From Hemileia vastatrix (taxonomy: Eukaryota; Basidiomycota; Pucciniomycetes; Pucciniales; Zaghouaniaceae), in the NCBI GenBank assembly GCA_030280995.1, contig JASXTE010000008.1, positions 16,196,212 through 16,260,211 on the forward strand: DNA of 64,000 bases, read 5' to 3'. The notes beneath the pieces were generated by a model. It was not told the origin of the DNA. It saw only the letters and a program-made list of their open reading frames with translations, and searched no databases. Made by a program: the position numbers and the translations under genes. Within the stretch, counting starts at the first letter, position 1, and each line of letters begins with the position of its first letter. Positions 1 to 8,445 of the stretch are shown here, one piece after another.

Positions 1-223
1 TTGAATAGTATCTGAATTTATATAATCTATTTTTCTACCAACTATAAAGATTGTAAGCCATATATAAGAATAGTGAGAATTTTATTACTGAGACCTTTAT
101 ATCTGATTATATTTTACAACTTAGTGGATTAGAACTACAGTATTCATATAGGACCATTAAAATCTTCTAGACAACTGACTATTCAAGCTAGTTCACGTCC
201 TTGTACTTGACCTTAGCCTGACA
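1..223 (+). repeat. Elem1 5' LTR, 3' end only
   Basis: Matches 8222-8444 base for base except one substitution, and ends in CTGACA like the 3' LTR. The rest of this LTR lies before the window. Confidence 0.95.
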
Positions 224-225
224 AT

Positions 226-238
226 TGGGGACCTTTCC
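226..238 (+). other. Elem1 primer-binding site
   Basis: TGGGGACCTTTCC starts two bases after the LTR end. The leading TGG would pair with the CCA end of a tRNA. The same place holds TGGGGGCCTTTCC in Elem8 and a related sequence in Elem3, 5 and 6. The tRNA itself was not identified. Confidence 0.6.
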
Positions 239-260
239 TCAAGAATTCTGTTATAATCCT

Positions 261-607
261 GTAAGTGAAATTTTCAAAAGAAGGTGCACGTAAATAATAT
301 CCCTATAGAAATATTTGGATAATTACAACAGGTTGGGGTCACTTATATAGTGATTTCAGAAAAAGAAGCCCTGTTATATTATAAAATTGTGATATTGAAT
401 CAACTATTTTACCACTAATTTAACTTATAATTGTTATTAGTGGGTCGTTCAATAGACCAATTAAATTTGAGATCTTTGCAGATAAAATTTTTACCACTAA
501 TTTAACATATAATTGTTCTTAGTGGGAGTCTGTCAATAGACCAATTAAATTTGTGATCTTTGCAGATAATAAACCAATTAAACTGATTAATTGTTTTCTT
601 TTAACAG
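261..607 (+). other. Candidate leader intron in Elem1
   Basis: A GTAAGT donor at 261 and a pyrimidine-rich TTTTCTTTTAACAG acceptor ending at 607 bound 347 nt of non-coding leader. Elem8 (56185-56678) and Elem3 (22851-23363, minus) have equivalent GTAAGT...AACAG or CACAG pairs ending just before the gag ATG. Splicing is inferred from sequence only. Confidence 0.35.
407..570 (+). repeat. Tandem duplication of an 82-bp leader unit with hairpins
   Basis: Two adjacent units (407-488 and 489-570) share most bases. Each has a short inverted repeat: CCACTAAT (412-419) with ATTAGTGG (436-443), and CCACTAA (494-500) with TTAGTGG (519-525). The unit is non-coding, lies inside the candidate leader intron, and could be a packaging or translation structure; the role is unknown. 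Confidence 0.75.
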
Positions 608-891
608 GACTCTTAATCTTTTCTTTTATTGGTTTGTAAAATTCATTAAATATTTAGAAAGAATCATACTGACAGTTGTTTTCTTTTGAATATAAAAACA
701 CGGCTACATATTGTAGACCAGTTAAATCAAGTGACCACATAAAAGCATATTTGACTTTTGGCACTTAAATATTCACTTCATACCAATAAGTAAGCAATAA
801 AATTGTCTTCAGTGGTATTGATAAATACTGATAAAACTCCTTTTTGAAGTTTTCATATCTAAACTTTCAATTCTTTAAATTCCACGTAAAA

Positions 892-1429
892 ATGTGTGAC
901 AACAATGACATTGTAAGTAATAAGGTAAAACCTTATAACTTAAGACCTAGAGCTGAAAGACCTGTTACAGGACATTCAAATGGAGGGCCAGGACTCTCCC
1001 ATAATCAACAACACTCCGTCAATGTCTCTGGAGGAAAGGGAAAAGCTTTTAAAGCAGGTTTCAATAAAGAAAACAAAAAATACTTTACAAGAACAAGTTC
1101 ACTCCCTATCCACCCTACTGAACACCTTGACAATAAGAGTCAACAATATAGTGGACCAGATCAACAATCTGGAAAAGAGAGCAGCTCAAGGTTTCATAGA
1201 AGTCAACCAAGCTCTAGTGGACATAAAGACTCAACCACCAACAGTGCCACCCAACAATTCCATAGCAACACCTCCAGCCCAAGAGGAGGACCAAAAAATT
1301 ACTGTAAGCAAATGGAAATGGGATTGGTACGCCCAAAACTACAACAATCCTCAACAGCAGGGCTCCAGCAGTCACCCTTACAGGGGAAAGCCAAGGAGAG
1401 GCAGGGGAAGTGGGATAAGACCTTGGTAA
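892..1429 (+). CDS. Elem1 ORF-a: coiled-coil Gag-like protein, spliced model
   Basis: Exon 1 (892-912) encodes MCDNNDI; removing 913-970 joins it in phase to 971-1429, giving about 159 residues ending in Pro-Trp-TAA. The second exon is rich in heptad-like Leu, Ile, Val and charged residues (coiled coil, about residues 25-85), then a Gln/Pro linker, a KWKWDWY motif, and a basic Arg/Gly tail that could bind RNA. KWKWDW-like motifs, the HPY or HSY plus basic tail and the final Pro-Trp recur in Elem3, 6 and 8 in the same frame relation. The same DNA is also open in the Pol frame, where it reads as low-complexity Ser/Gln/Gly. I infer this is the constrained frame. No named family is recognised; the function (assembly or RNA binding) is a guess. 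Confidence 0.55.
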
Positions 1430-1698
1430 GTCATCCAACTTCTTATGATCAATTATATCAACCTGAAAATAAATTACTTATAGGTAATGAGATTGATAAG
1501 AAAATATTGGATATTATTGATAAGGATTTAAAGGATTATTCATTTGAACAGAATATGTTAAACTTGTCTTTACATGAGGACAATGTAAATAGTTTTATTG
1601 ATCACCAGGAAAATACTATTAATATAAAAATGGAATCAAATGAATTAAATCTTGACCCTGAAAATGAGTCTTCTGAATTGGACACGGAAAAAATATAA
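892..1698 (+). CDS. Elem1 N-terminal part of the Gag-Pol frame, unspliced reading
   Basis: From the same ATG the unspliced RNA is open in the Pol frame to a TAA at 1696-1698. The start contains a YNLRPR motif. After about 1490 it is acidic and Asn/Asp-rich, unlike the low-complexity overlap before it. The TAA stands where Elem5 and Elem6 have GAA or GAG just before a Tyr-Phe pair, so it is best read as a nonsense mutation (Glu to stop) rather than the natural end. The next frame starts 21 nt later in the same phase. Confidence 0.5.
   Translation: MCDNNDIVSNKVKPYNLRPRAERPVTGHSNGGPGLSHNQQHSVNVSGGKGKAFKAGFNKENKKYFTRTSSLPIHPTEHLDNKSQQYSGPDQQSGKESSSRFHRSQPSSSGHKDSTTNSATQQFHSNTSSPRGGPKNYCKQMEMGLVRPKLQQSSTAGLQQSPLQGKAKERQGKWDKTLVSHPTSYDQLYQPENKLLIGNEIDKKILDIIDKDLKDYSFEQNMLNLSLHEDNVNSFIDHQENTINIKMESNELNLDPENESSELDTEKI
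913..970 (+). other. Candidate frame-switching intron, 58 nt
   Basis: GTAAGT donor at 913 and CTGTTACAG acceptor ending at 970. Exon 1 ends in phase 0 and exon 2 starts a codon, so removal moves reading from the Pol frame to ORF-a. Elem6 has a 58-nt segment (52842-52899, minus) with the same GTAAGT, a TTCTCCAG end and the same phases. Elem5 keeps the acceptor (GTAACAG then GACAT) but its donor has decayed to ATAAGT. Typical fungal intron size. No transcript evidence is available here. Confidence 0.55.
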
Positions 1699-1719
1699 TA
1701 TTTTTTAAAAGAGAATCCA

Positions 1720-4700
1720 ATGGAATCAAAAATAATAAGTAAATTATTATTGAGAATCGAAAAATTGGAAGAGTTCTCAAAAGAGTCAAACATTAATACA
1801 GAAAATGTATTATTACAACTAACACAATCATTGAGTACCACAGCCAATAAATTAAAAATTATTGAAAATTCAAATAATGAATTAATCAATGAGAATAAAA
1901 GATTAAAATCTGAGATTAGAAATTTAGAAAGTAAATTAGAACACTCTCAGAATATTATGGCTACCATAGAGGGACGTGTAAAATTGTCTTTTTCAAATGT
2001 AAATGATACTTTGACTCAAGTACCTGTAATAAAAGCTAGGTTACAAAGAGTAGAAATTGAAGTAGCTAACATTTTGAAAAATACTGAAACAATAAAAGAT
2101 AATACCTCTTATGTAGAAAGAGTACCAGTTTTTATGAAACACTCTGATGATAAACCAATGATTGAACCTGAACATAGTGTTATGGGCTCTGAGAATATAA
2201 AATCAGTAAAAGATGAAATAAATGATCATCTTTCTAAAGTAAGTGAATTACTCAATATTCCTCAGGTTAGGGAAGCAAAAACTAGCCAAAAGAACTGGCC
2301 TAAGTTAGATCAGTACCCTTCTTTTGACGGGGATTCAAAATCTGATTGGCAACAATTCATACAAAGAATTGATAACTTAAAATTTTCATACAAATTACCT
2401 GATGAAGAAATTACTTCAAAGTTAATATCTTTATTTACAGATGTGGCCTTATTATGGTTTGAATCTGTATTGAGTGAGGGAATTAATTACTCCTGGAATG
2501 AATGGAAGGCACTAATTGAAAGGCAATTTGGTGGCCCAAAATTTAGAATCACTCAACAAAGACTGTATGAAAGGGCCAGATATAATCCAAATGCTGGAGA
2601 TAAACCCATGGTCTTCTTAATGAATTTAATAAAAATCATGAAAGCTATGGATCCAAAAATGGATCATGAAGAGTGGAAAGAAAAAATAATATACAAATTG
2701 CCTATATCAGTTAGAGACATTATTGTTGCTAGAACTGAAACTGTCAGAGACACCTCTGGATTCATTAATATATGCAATGAGATATTATTAAACCACAAAT
2801 ATGAAACCAAGTATAGTAATTACAGACAAAGTGTTGACGTGGTAAAACCTACTACAAGTAAGTTACCAGTGGAAAAGAAAAAACCTTCAGCTCCCCTTGT
2901 CCCTAAGAGACAAGAAAATAACACTTGTTACAAATGTAATGAACCTTGGGTTAAAGGTCACACGTGTAAGAAAAGAATAAATGTTATTGAAACCTCACAG
3001 AATTCTGAACCTAGTAATCATGAAGATGAGAATGTGGAATCCAGTGAGGATTGCAAGAGTAACATATCTTACAGTGATGATGAAAATGAGATATTTGTAT
3101 TAGAACAGGATTTAATGTTCCTGAATGATTCTATACCTCATACAGACACATCTTTAACTTCCATAGAGGAAGCTGAAATAATTAAAGATGTATCTCATGA
3201 TACTTACAAAATAACACCTATCAGAGCACCTGTTATCATATGTGGAAAAGAAATGAATGCCATTCTTGACACTGGGGCTGCAGGTAGTGTAGTTTCACTT
3301 AATGCATTAATGAAACTTGATAGTAAGTACCAGGAAAAACTAGAACCTGTTCAGACAAAGAACTGGAGGGGTTTTGGTTCAGTATTAAATCCAATTGGCA
3401 AATACAAAACTGCTGTATTCTTTAAATATAATAATGGATATGTTAGAGCAGTTTGTGAATTTGTAGTAATGGATAATAATAATTGTAGTGATTGGTTTAT
3501 TATTGGCAATGATTTATTGACAAAGTTTGGCATTAAACTAGATCCTGCAAACAGTTGTTTCACCATAGGGGTGAATGGTAAAAGGAAATTCAAAATATGT
3601 TCTGAAAATTCAGTATATGCCATTTCTCCTAGAGGAGAACAACTGCAAGGTGGAAGAACCACCAATGAAGTGGGAGAATTGGAAAATGAAATCCAAAAAG
3701 CCTCTTTCAGTCCTCAACTCTCAAATATTGAACAAGAAGATATTTTGAGATTGATTAAATCATATCCTATGGCATTTGCTCATGGCTCAAATGAACTAGG
3801 ATTGGTCAAAGACCATGAGATGAAAATCTCTTTAAGCTGTGATTTGGATAATATTCCTGGCAGCTTAAAAAAGAAACCTTACCCAGCATCTCCTGCAAAA
3901 AGGAAAGATATTGAAGACAATATAAAATTGTTACTGGAAATGGGTATTGTTGAAAAAGTGGACACAACACCTAAGTATTGTGTCATTTCACCAGTATTAA
4001 TCTCTTATGAAAAAGATAAGGCAAGATTATGCGGTGATTATAGAGCTCTGAATACATATACAGTAGATGATATTTACCCTCTACCAAGGATAGCTTCTAT
4101 CCATGCTACCTTACAAGGAGCAAAATATATTTCCTGTCTGGATGGGAACAAGGGTTACCACCAGATTCCTGTGGAAAGAAATTCTCAAAATTACTTATTA
4201 ATAACCACACATATGGGTATATATAAGTATGTGAGAATGCCATTTGGCCCAAAGAATGCCCCTTCAGTCTTCCAAAAATTGATGGATAGTGTTTTTCATC
4301 AGGAAATGGTTGAAGGATGGTTATTGGTCTATATTGATGACATCATAGTGTTTTCAAAAACATATGATGAACATTTAAATCACCTGAAAAGAGTCTTTCA
4401 AAAAATGGATGAAATTAATATGACTATTGCATTAAAGAAATGTAAATTTGGATTTCAATCCTTGAAAGTACTTGGAAATGTTGTATCTGGATTACAAATT
4501 TGTGTTGACCAGAATAAAGTGGCAGCAATTAAAAACATTGGGATACCTAAAAATTTAAAAGAGGTTCAAAGTTTTTTGGGTATGTGTGGATATTATAGAC
4601 AATATATTAAAAATTACCAATCCATTGCAGCCCCTTTAACAACATTAATCAGGAAGAATGAAGCTTTCATTTGGAATAATGAAAGACAACACGCCTTTAA

Positions 4701-6402
4701 TAAATTAAAGGAATGTTTAATGTCAGCTCCAATATTAGGACTGCCAGATTTCACCCTACCTTTTATCTTGTACACTGATGCAAGTTTCATAGGTTTGGGT
4801 GCTGCTTTACAGCAGAAACAGATAATAAATGGAAAATTATCTGAAGTAGTTATCTGTTATATATCCAGAACCTTAAGAAAAACAGAATTAAGGTATGGTG
4901 CCACACAGCTAGAATGTTTAGCCGTGGTGTGGGCTTTGGAGAAACTTCATTACTATCTGGAAGACCAGAAGTTTGAACTTATAACAGATTGCAGCGCAGT
5001 AAAATCATTACTAAACATGAAAACACCTAATAGGCACATGTTTAGATGGCAACTAGCTGTACAAGAGTACAGAGGAAGAATGACAATCACTCACAGAGCA
5101 GGAACATTGCATTCAAATGTGGATTTATTATCCAGAAGTCCTTTTCCAAATGATGCTGACAACCCAGCTTATGTACCTGAAAATGAGGTTATACATATAT
5201 TTGGGATTTATATAGTGGATTTAGAAGAAGAGTTTATGCAAACTATATTGGAAAATTATTCATCTGATAAAGATTTGTCTAAACTATCTACCATTCTTAA
5301 TGATCCAACAAATGCCTCCATGAGTGCATTAATTAAAACCTTGCCTCCAAAGTATAAAAATGCGTTGGAAAAAGGTAAACTATCAATTAAAGATGGATAT
5401 ATATATTACAGGAAAAAGTTAAGCAATGTAATAGTAATACCACCTTCTATGAAAGAGTTAATGTTGAGTACTTGTCATGATGACATCTTAGCTGGTCATT
5501 TTGACTTTAACAAAACATTAACCAGAGTTCAAAATACAGCCTGGTGGATAAACATGAAAGAGGATGTACAAAAATACATTGAAACATGTGACTCTTGTCA
5601 GAAATCTAAAAGATTAACTGGGAAGAGAGCTGGGTTGTTACAACAAATAGAGCAGCCAAAAGCTCCATGGGAAATTATAAACATGGATTTTGTAACTGGC
5701 TTGCCATTAGCAGGAAAAGAAAGTTTCAATTCTTGCTGGGTAATAGTGGATAGATTAACAAAAATGTGTAAGTTTATCCCTACCCATAAAGAGGTATCTG
5801 CTAAAGACTTGGCATTACTATGGTGGACTCAGATGATGAATACTGCTGGGTTCCCCAAAGCTATAATCTCTGACAGAGATCCTAAATTTACTTCAGAGTT
5901 CTGGACATCTTTGATGGAAGTATCAGGTTGTCAATTAAAATTGTCTACAGCACACCATCCACAAACTGATGGGCTGGCTGAGAGGATGATACAAACTCTA
6001 GAAGACATGATCAGAAGATATTGTGCCTTTGGATTAGAATACAAAGACAATGAGAAATTCACACATGACTGGGTAACATTAATTCCTGGCCTTGAATTTG
6101 CTTATAACAGCACAACTCATTCTGTAACAGAGAAGAAACCATTTGAACTCTGGCTGGGATATGTACCAAATACCCCAGTAAATCTTTTAAATAAACTAAC
6201 AAGTTTGGATATACACCCTGGCACTAAATCCTTTATTCATATGCAACAAATGTGTAGAAAGCATGCAGAAGAATGCATCCAAAAAGCATTTGAATATGAA
6301 AAGAAAAGGTGGGACAAATCTCATAAAGAATTTGAATTTAAAAGGGAGATGAAGTCCTCATATCAACACTACATTTTAACTTACAAGGTAATGTTAAATT
6401 AA
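1720..6402 (+). CDS. Elem1 Gag-Pol polyprotein, main part
   Basis: 1,560 codons. Order: a coiled coil (about 5-80), Gag capsid-like region (about 190-375, starting WPKLDQYPSF), a zinc knuckle of form CX2CX7HXC at 403-416, aspartic protease with DTGA at 517-520, reverse transcriptase with YIDD at 871-874, RNase H with its first Asp near 1020, and integrase with His/Cys zinc residues from about 1253 and DD35E residues Asp1323, Asp1385 and Glu1421. The polyprotein makes cDNA in virus-like particles and inserts it in the genome. The ATG at 1720 is only the first Met after the nonsense codon; the frame is open upstream. It ends early by a 1-nt deletion near 6340: Elem9 reads on through the same site into the chromodomain. 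Confidence 0.93.
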   Translation: MESKIISKLLLRIEKLEEFSKESNINTENVLLQLTQSLSTTANKLKIIENSNNELINENKRLKSEIRNLESKLEHSQNIMATIEGRVKLSFSNVNDTLTQVPVIKARLQRVEIEVANILKNTETIKDNTSYVERVPVFMKHSDDKPMIEPEHSVMGSENIKSVKDEINDHLSKVSELLNIPQVREAKTSQKNWPKLDQYPSFDGDSKSDWQQFIQRIDNLKFSYKLPDEEITSKLISLFTDVALLWFESVLSEGINYSWNEWKALIERQFGGPKFRITQQRLYERARYNPNAGDKPMVFLMNLIKIMKAMDPKMDHEEWKEKIIYKLPISVRDIIVARTETVRDTSGFINICNEILLNHKYETKYSNYRQSVDVVKPTTSKLPVEKKKPSAPLVPKRQENNTCYKCNEPWVKGHTCKKRINVIETSQNSEPSNHEDENVESSEDCKSNISYSDDENEIFVLEQDLMFLNDSIPHTDTSLTSIEEAEIIKDVSHDTYKITPIRAPVIICGKEMNAILDTGAAGSVVSLNALMKLDSKYQEKLEPVQTKNWRGFGSVLNPIGKYKTAVFFKYNNGYVRAVCEFVVMDNNNCSDWFIIGNDLLTKFGIKLDPANSCFTIGVNGKRKFKICSENSVYAISPRGEQLQGGRTTNEVGELENEIQKASFSPQLSNIEQEDILRLIKSYPMAFAHGSNELGLVKDHEMKISLSCDLDNIPGSLKKKPYPASPAKRKDIEDNIKLLLEMGIVEKVDTTPKYCVISPVLISYEKDKARLCGDYRALNTYTVDDIYPLPRIASIHATLQGAKYISCLDGNKGYHQIPVERNSQNYLLITTHMGIYKYVRMPFGPKNAPSVFQKLMDSVFHQEMVEGWLLVYIDDIIVFSKTYDEHLNHLKRVFQKMDEINMTIALKKCKFGFQSLKVLGNVVSGLQICVDQNKVAAIKNIGIPKNLKEVQSFLGMCGYYRQYIKNYQSIAAPLTTLIRKNEAFIWNNERQHAFNKLKECLMSAPILGLPDFTLPFILYTDASFIGLGAALQQKQIINGKLSEVVICYISRTLRKTELRYGATQLECLAVVWALEKLHYYLEDQKFELITDCSAVKSLLNMKTPNRHMFRWQLAVQEYRGRMTITHRAGTLHSNVDLLSRSPFPNDADNPAYVPENEVIHIFGIYIVDLEEEFMQTILENYSSDKDLSKLSTILNDPTNASMSALIKTLPPKYKNALEKGKLSIKDGYIYYRKKLSNVIVIPPSMKELMLSTCHDDILAGHFDFNKTLTRVQNTAWWINMKEDVQKYIETCDSCQKSKRLTGKRAGLLQQIEQPKAPWEIINMDFVTGLPLAGKESFNSCWVIVDRLTKMCKFIPTHKEVSAKDLALLWWTQMMNTAGFPKAIISDRDPKFTSEFWTSLMEVSGCQLKLSTAHHPQTDGLAERMIQTLEDMIRRYCAFGLEYKDNEKFTHDWVTLIPGLEFAYNSTTHSVTEKKPFELWLGYVPNTPVNLLNKLTSLDIHPGTKSFIHMQQMCRKHAEECIQKAFEYEKKRWDKSHKEFEFKREMKSSYQHYILTYKVMLN

Positions 6403-6809
6403 AGGATCCCTTTGTAGGACCTTTTGTAGTAAATAAAATGGTTGGGAATAATGCAGTGGAAGTCATATTATATGCTCCATATGATAGGAAACATCCAGTT
6501 TTCCCTATCTCATTATTGAAACCTTACCATGCAAATGATCCTGACTTATTTCCAAAAAGAAGGGGAAGGCCTAAAAAGCAACCTGAAGAAATTGTGGAAA
6601 AAGCAGAGATTGAAAAAATACTCAAGAAAAGAATCCTTACTAAAGAAAAAGGAACTGAGTATTTACTGAGATTTAAAGGGAAATCAAATGAATTTGATAA
6701 ATGGATACCTGAAAAAGAAATTTCTAATTTATCCACCCTTCTTAAAAAATTTAAACAGAAATATATTTCTGTTCAACCAGCTGAGGGGTTAAAAAACCAG
6801 TACTCATAA
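6345..6809 (+). pseudogene. Elem1 integrase C-terminus and chromodomain, out of frame
   Basis: Continues the Gag-Pol protein in another frame after the 1-nt loss near 6340. It has the GPF/Y-type segment (DPFVGPFVV), a basic RRGRPKK stretch, and a chromodomain (about 6600-6730) with the KILKKRI, YLLRFKG and KWIPEKEI blocks typical of chromoviruses. Chromodomains guide integration by binding histone marks. The intact version is the end of the Elem9 frame. Confidence 0.85.
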
Positions 6810-6931
6810 TATTTTATTATGTTTTATTTCTTTAAAGTTGAATCTTTAATGCTACAGATTTATTCTGAATACCTGAAAATTACAAATTAAATAAAATAAA
6901 ATGTATAACTTATCATTTTTTTATTGTTTTT

Positions 6932-6944
6932 TTGGGTGGGCAAG
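6932..6944 (+). other. Elem1 polypurine tract
   Basis: TTGGGTGGGCAAG ends directly at the 3' LTR. Related tracts precede the LTR in Elem5 (GGTGAGGGAG), Elem6 (GGTAAGGGAG) and Elem9 (AGAGTGAGGGAG). It would prime plus-strand DNA synthesis. Confidence 0.7.
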
Positions 6945-8444
6945 TGTCAGCCTGTATATCTCCAGGACTGAGTAAAAAGTAACTATAAGTTATGTTAAAC
7001 ACATGAACTATACATGGGAATAATAAATGAGAGTACACAAATAGTATACATAAGTAAAATTATGATAATACACAAAAAATGCCATTATAACACCTTATAT
7101 ACACGCATATATCCACCTTTTATAGGTCTTATGTACTTAATATTAAGTTGGAGTATGTTAGGGTAATCTTAAGAACCTTAAGTATAAGGCTACATAATTT
7201 TTAAGTACACTTAAAGCTGTTATATTCATTGTTTTATTCAAAAAACAAGAAATGCGCTTTATTTCACTTAAAAGTTGACTATATGCGCTATAAAATTGAG
7301 AATATCGAAATTGCGCTTTGACAGATCAATTGGGCTCATTTAGAACTATTGATTTGGCTATTTAAATGCATAAAAATAACACTTTTCAAATTTGGTGTTT
7401 TTTATGCCAGAAATGGCTTCTGTGTACTGGCCACATACTGCCTGCTTTTTTCCCGTGTGAATAGCTTCATTTTTAGCAAAGTTAGCTTTTTCACACTATA
7501 ATTACCCCACATTCTACGCCCACTGTGGGGAAACACACTAAAATAGGCGACAGGCGCTTATTTAGTGTCCTAGCTTAATTAATAATGCATTGACCCTGTT
7601 TATATGCACTAATTTCATTAATAACCTCACTCTTGGCACTTTATTTCATCACCACGCTTAAATTCGCCTAATTTTAGTCAAGGATTTACCCGTGCAAGCG
7701 CCTGCCAAGAACTGCATGTAGTTACCCCACATCTCACGCTCTTTTTTAAGTTTTTGGGTGGTTTCTCAGTCAATTTTGGTTATTTTTGAATGGGAATTTC
7801 ACGTAGTATAATGTCAGGATTAGCCCCATTATTTCTACAGTCAATCCCCCTTATTATTAAGCTATTATTAACCTTAAAAAGTCTCCTTTAGTCCCTAATA
7901 TTATTGTTTTATATGCATATACTCTCTTTTTGTCTTCTTCTTTAATTTTGATGGATTTCCCTTATTATTTCAGGATTTTGGCGGTTATTACTCTTCTAAT
8001 TATGTCATGGGTCACTGGGAACGTTGATGGGAATGTCTATTAGTTGTTTAGAGGCGTGATTTACTGTGTATTGGGTGGTACATCAAGGGAATCATTGGGG
8101 AACTCAGTGTGTATAAAAGGAGGAGGTTTTTGGGTTGTATTTCTGCATTCTTTATCATTACAATTAACCAATATAACCAAACCAATTACAATACATATCA
8201 ATTATTACTTTTACAAGACTTTTGAATAGTATCTGAATTTATATAATCTATTTTTCTACCAACTATAAAGATTGTAAGCCATATATAAGAATAGTGAGAA
8301 TTTTATTACTGAGACCTTTATATCTGATTATATTTTACAACTTAGTGGATTAGAACTACAGTATTCATATAGGACCATTAAAATCTTCTAGACAACTGAC
8401 TATTCAAGCTAGTTCACGTCCTTTTACTTGACCTTAGCCTGACA
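6945..8444 (+). repeat. Elem1 3' LTR
   Basis: 1,500 bp, from TGTCAGCC to CCTGACA. It holds a hairpin (CCCCACA 7505-7511 with TGTGGGG 7524-7530), several GCGC cores in AT-rich sequence (near 7255, 7286, 7314, 7554, 7699) and a TATA box at 8112. The solo LTR at 19888-21389 is the same family on the other strand. No credible gene lies inside it. Confidence 0.95.
8112..8120 (+). promoter_or_regulatory. LTR TATA box
   Basis: TATAAAAGG followed by GAGGAGG. The same box lies in the solo LTR (20213-20221, minus), Elem8 (55692-55700) and Elem9 (59484-59492, minus), so it is conserved across LTR families; transcription probably starts some 30 nt downstream. Confidence 0.65.
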
Positions 8445-8445
8445 C

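Larger units (their letters stand above)
1..8444 (+). mobile_element. Elem1: Ty3/gypsy chromovirus, nearly full length
   Basis: LTR retrotransposon in plus orientation. Visible parts are the last 223 bp of the 5' LTR, a primer-binding box, a long leader, overlapping gag frames, a Gag-Pol frame with protease, RT, RNase H and integrase, a chromodomain tail, a polypurine tract and a 1,500 bp 3' LTR. The 223 bp of 5' LTR differ from the 3' LTR at one position (G versus T near 203/8423), so insertion looks recent. Two lesions break the coding frame: a TAA at 1696-1698 and a 1-nt deletion near 6340. The element ends one base before the 5' LTR of Elem2. Confidence 0.95.

Noticed and set aside
6338..6346. 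Programmed frameshift before the chromodomain of Elem1
   Set aside because: Elem9 reads straight through the same site in one frame; a 1-nt deletion in Elem1 is simpler.
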